Below are positions 35,390 to 36,560 of a stretch of DNA of 36,560 nt, piece by piece. The notes under the pieces were generated by a model. The model was not told where the DNA came from and ran no database searches. It was given only the letters and a program-made list of their open reading frames with translations. Within the stretch, counting starts at the first letter, position 1. Each line of letters opens with the position of its first letter. Location of the stretch: the IMG/VR virus record IMGVR_UViG_3300025327_000097, positions 1 through 36,560 of that record; one strand, 5' to 3'. The position numbers and the translations under genes were made by a program. Origin of the DNA: a virus.

Positions 35390-36560
35390 CTACCTCACCT
35401 CGCCCGGAGGGGTCGGGGCCGTCCGCTCTCCGCAGGTCTCGCAGACCCATTGCAGTTCGGGCCTGTGGTCGGGGCACGGCGCGTTTTCGGCGGCGGGTGG
35501 GCGACTCGGCTCCCCGGGCTTCTCATCGCCTTTGGCCCGTGGCGTTACTGCCGTTTCAACCACCGCCTTTACCGTCGCGCCGCGCTCTGAATTATCCGGG
35601 CACTTTGCGCAGTGATCACCCTCATAGACCTCTTCCCGGCCGGGGTTGTAACCCTCGCACTTCGCCGTCTCGGGGGCGGGCTTGGCGAACGCGCTTCCGT
35701 CCTGGCAGGGTTCTCGCCCGTTCGTGCCGGGGATTGCGCCGTATCTCTCAACTGTCTTTCCGCCATCATCCGACCCGAAATGATGGGTGTCGTGCTTCGC
35801 GCACTTCGGAGCCGGAGCGGGCGGCTTGCCATGCATCCTGTTATCGAAGGTCTTGAAATCCTTTAGGTTCTCCATCAGGCGTTCCTCATCGACCTTCGGA
35901 GCCGGAGCGGGGGCGGGCTTGAACCCATCGGCCAGGAACGCCTTTAGGTCGTCGGGACTGGAAATCTCGACCGGAGCGGGCGGCGAGAGGGGGGCCGAGC
36001 AAGTCCCGCAGACTGGAGATTTCATCCCTCTGGCCATCGCACGAATGAAGTCCGGGTGGTGCTTGTCCAATTGCGCCCTCAGCACCTCGGCCTCGGCGCG
36101 GGCCTCTTGGGTTTCTCGCGCGTTTTCCTCACAAGCCCTCGCCTCCTCATCATAATCGTCTTTCCAGCGTTCGACTTCCGCGAGCGCCGCATCGCGCTCC
36201 TTGATGAGCGAGCGGCGGGTTTTCCAATGGACTTCATCCTGCGCCTTCAGCGCCTCGGCCTCGGCACGGGCCTCCGTCTCACTTGCCTGGGAGCGCATGA
36301 TTGCTTCGCCGGTTACTTTGTTGGCTTTCAGTATGCGCTCGTTGGCGTCCGCAAGCGCCGCGTCGCGCTCCGTGCGAGCCGCGTTTCTTAGATCAATCCA
36401 CAACTGACGGCTCTCCCGCAAAGCCGTTTGAGTTTGCTTCGCCGAGGCCAGTTCGGACTCCAACTCGCACCCGTAGGTCATATGGGCGTTGCAAAATCCA
36501 CCTTCGGCAAACTCGTGCTTCGGAGCCGGAGCGGGCGGCGAGAGGCGGGCCAGTTCCTTA
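35390..36560 (-). CDS. coiled-coil protein with CxxC motifs, 5' end outside window
   Basis: The frame stays open to the window edge: upstream of ATG 36481 it reads KELARLSPPAPAPKHEF and FAEGGFCNAHM, which matches the style of the rest, so the start is probably outside. The N-terminal half is a coiled coil with two tandem copies of about 56 residues (ERDAALAD...EARAEAEALKAQ and ERDAALAE...EARAEAEVLRAQ). The C-terminal half is disordered, with PPAPAPK linkers and possible metal sites: CGTC, CAKHDTHH, CAKC, CETC. It may be a scaffold or adaptor; the function is not known. Confidence 0.6.
   Translation of the reverse strand, partial: KELARLSPPAPAPKHEFAEGGFCNAHMTYGCELESELASAKQTQTALRESRQLWIDLRNAARTERDAALADANERILKANKVTGEAIMRSQASETEARAEAEALKAQDEVHWKTRRSLIKERDAALAEVERWKDDYDEEARACEENARETQEARAEAEVLRAQLDKHHPDFIRAMARGMKSPVCGTCSAPLSPPAPVEISSPDDLKAFLADGFKPAPAPAPKVDEERLMENLKDFKTFDNRMHGKPPAPAPKCAKHDTHHFGSDDGGKTVERYGAIPGTNGREPCQDGSAFAKPAPETAKCEGYNPGREEVYEGDHCAKCPDNSERGATVKAVVETAVTPRAKGDEKPGEPSRPPAAENAPCPDHRPELQWVCETCGERTAPTPPGEVR

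Noticed and set aside
1-36560. tRNA genes, CRISPR arrays, insertion sequences, integrase or attachment sites
   Set aside because: I looked for them and saw none; reading by eye cannot exclude a degenerate tRNA.

Overview
The window is a 36.5 kb stretch of a tailed double-stranded DNA virus (Caudoviricetes). Every supported gene lies on the minus strand, so transcription runs from high to low coordinates. Nearly all genes touch or overlap by 1-20 bases (ATGA, GTGA, TTGA or TAATG junctions), and no gap exceeds about 60 bases, which points to long polycistronic messages. The host is probably an archaeon. Three of the few gaps carry AT-rich TATA-like boxes at archaeal spacing (near 30938, 24268 and 32935), many small proteins are zinc ribbons or zinc fingers, and ribosome sites match GGAGGTGA. 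This is an inference: no host gene, tRNA, integrase or CRISPR was seen, and a bacterial host is not excluded.

Layout in order of transcription. (1) 36560-32947: a coiled-coil protein cut by the window edge, then a run of very small genes, a MazG-like nucleotide pyrophosphohydrolase, a one-helix membrane peptide and a C2HC zinc-finger protein. One small gene here (33580-33839) is broken by a frameshift. (2) 32901-30939: small and large terminase subunits. (3) 30911-28549: a secreted or anchored small protein, a cluster of small zinc-ribbon proteins and a membrane protein. (4) 28568-17412: the head module. It holds a portal with a zinc ribbon, a MuF head protein fused to a GNAT acetyltransferase, a zinc finger and an ADP-ribosyltransferase, a prohead protease with a very long repetitive tail, a second disordered scaffold-like protein, a scaffold candidate and the major capsid protein. 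(5) 17389-11658: head-completion and unknown virion genes, with a large membrane-anchored beta-helix protein in the middle. (6) 11665-6453: tail fibres and accessory virion proteins. (7) 6448-5889: two small membrane proteins. (8) 5888-1: tail tube, tail-assembly chaperones with a -1 frameshift site, a short tape measure, two tail-tip proteins, an HK97 gp10-like protein and a holin-like protein.

Together these genes package DNA (terminase, portal), build and mature the capsid (protease, scaffold, capsid protein), join head to tail (gp6-like, gpU-like, gp10-like) and build a contractile-sheath-free tail with fibres. The standout is the 851-residue MuF fusion, which places two protein-modifying enzyme domains on a protein that normally sits inside the capsid. 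That arrangement suggests an effector delivered with the DNA. Other points of note are two genes without a normal start codon, a beta domain shared by three virion proteins, and a recurring short motif in the two disordered head proteins.
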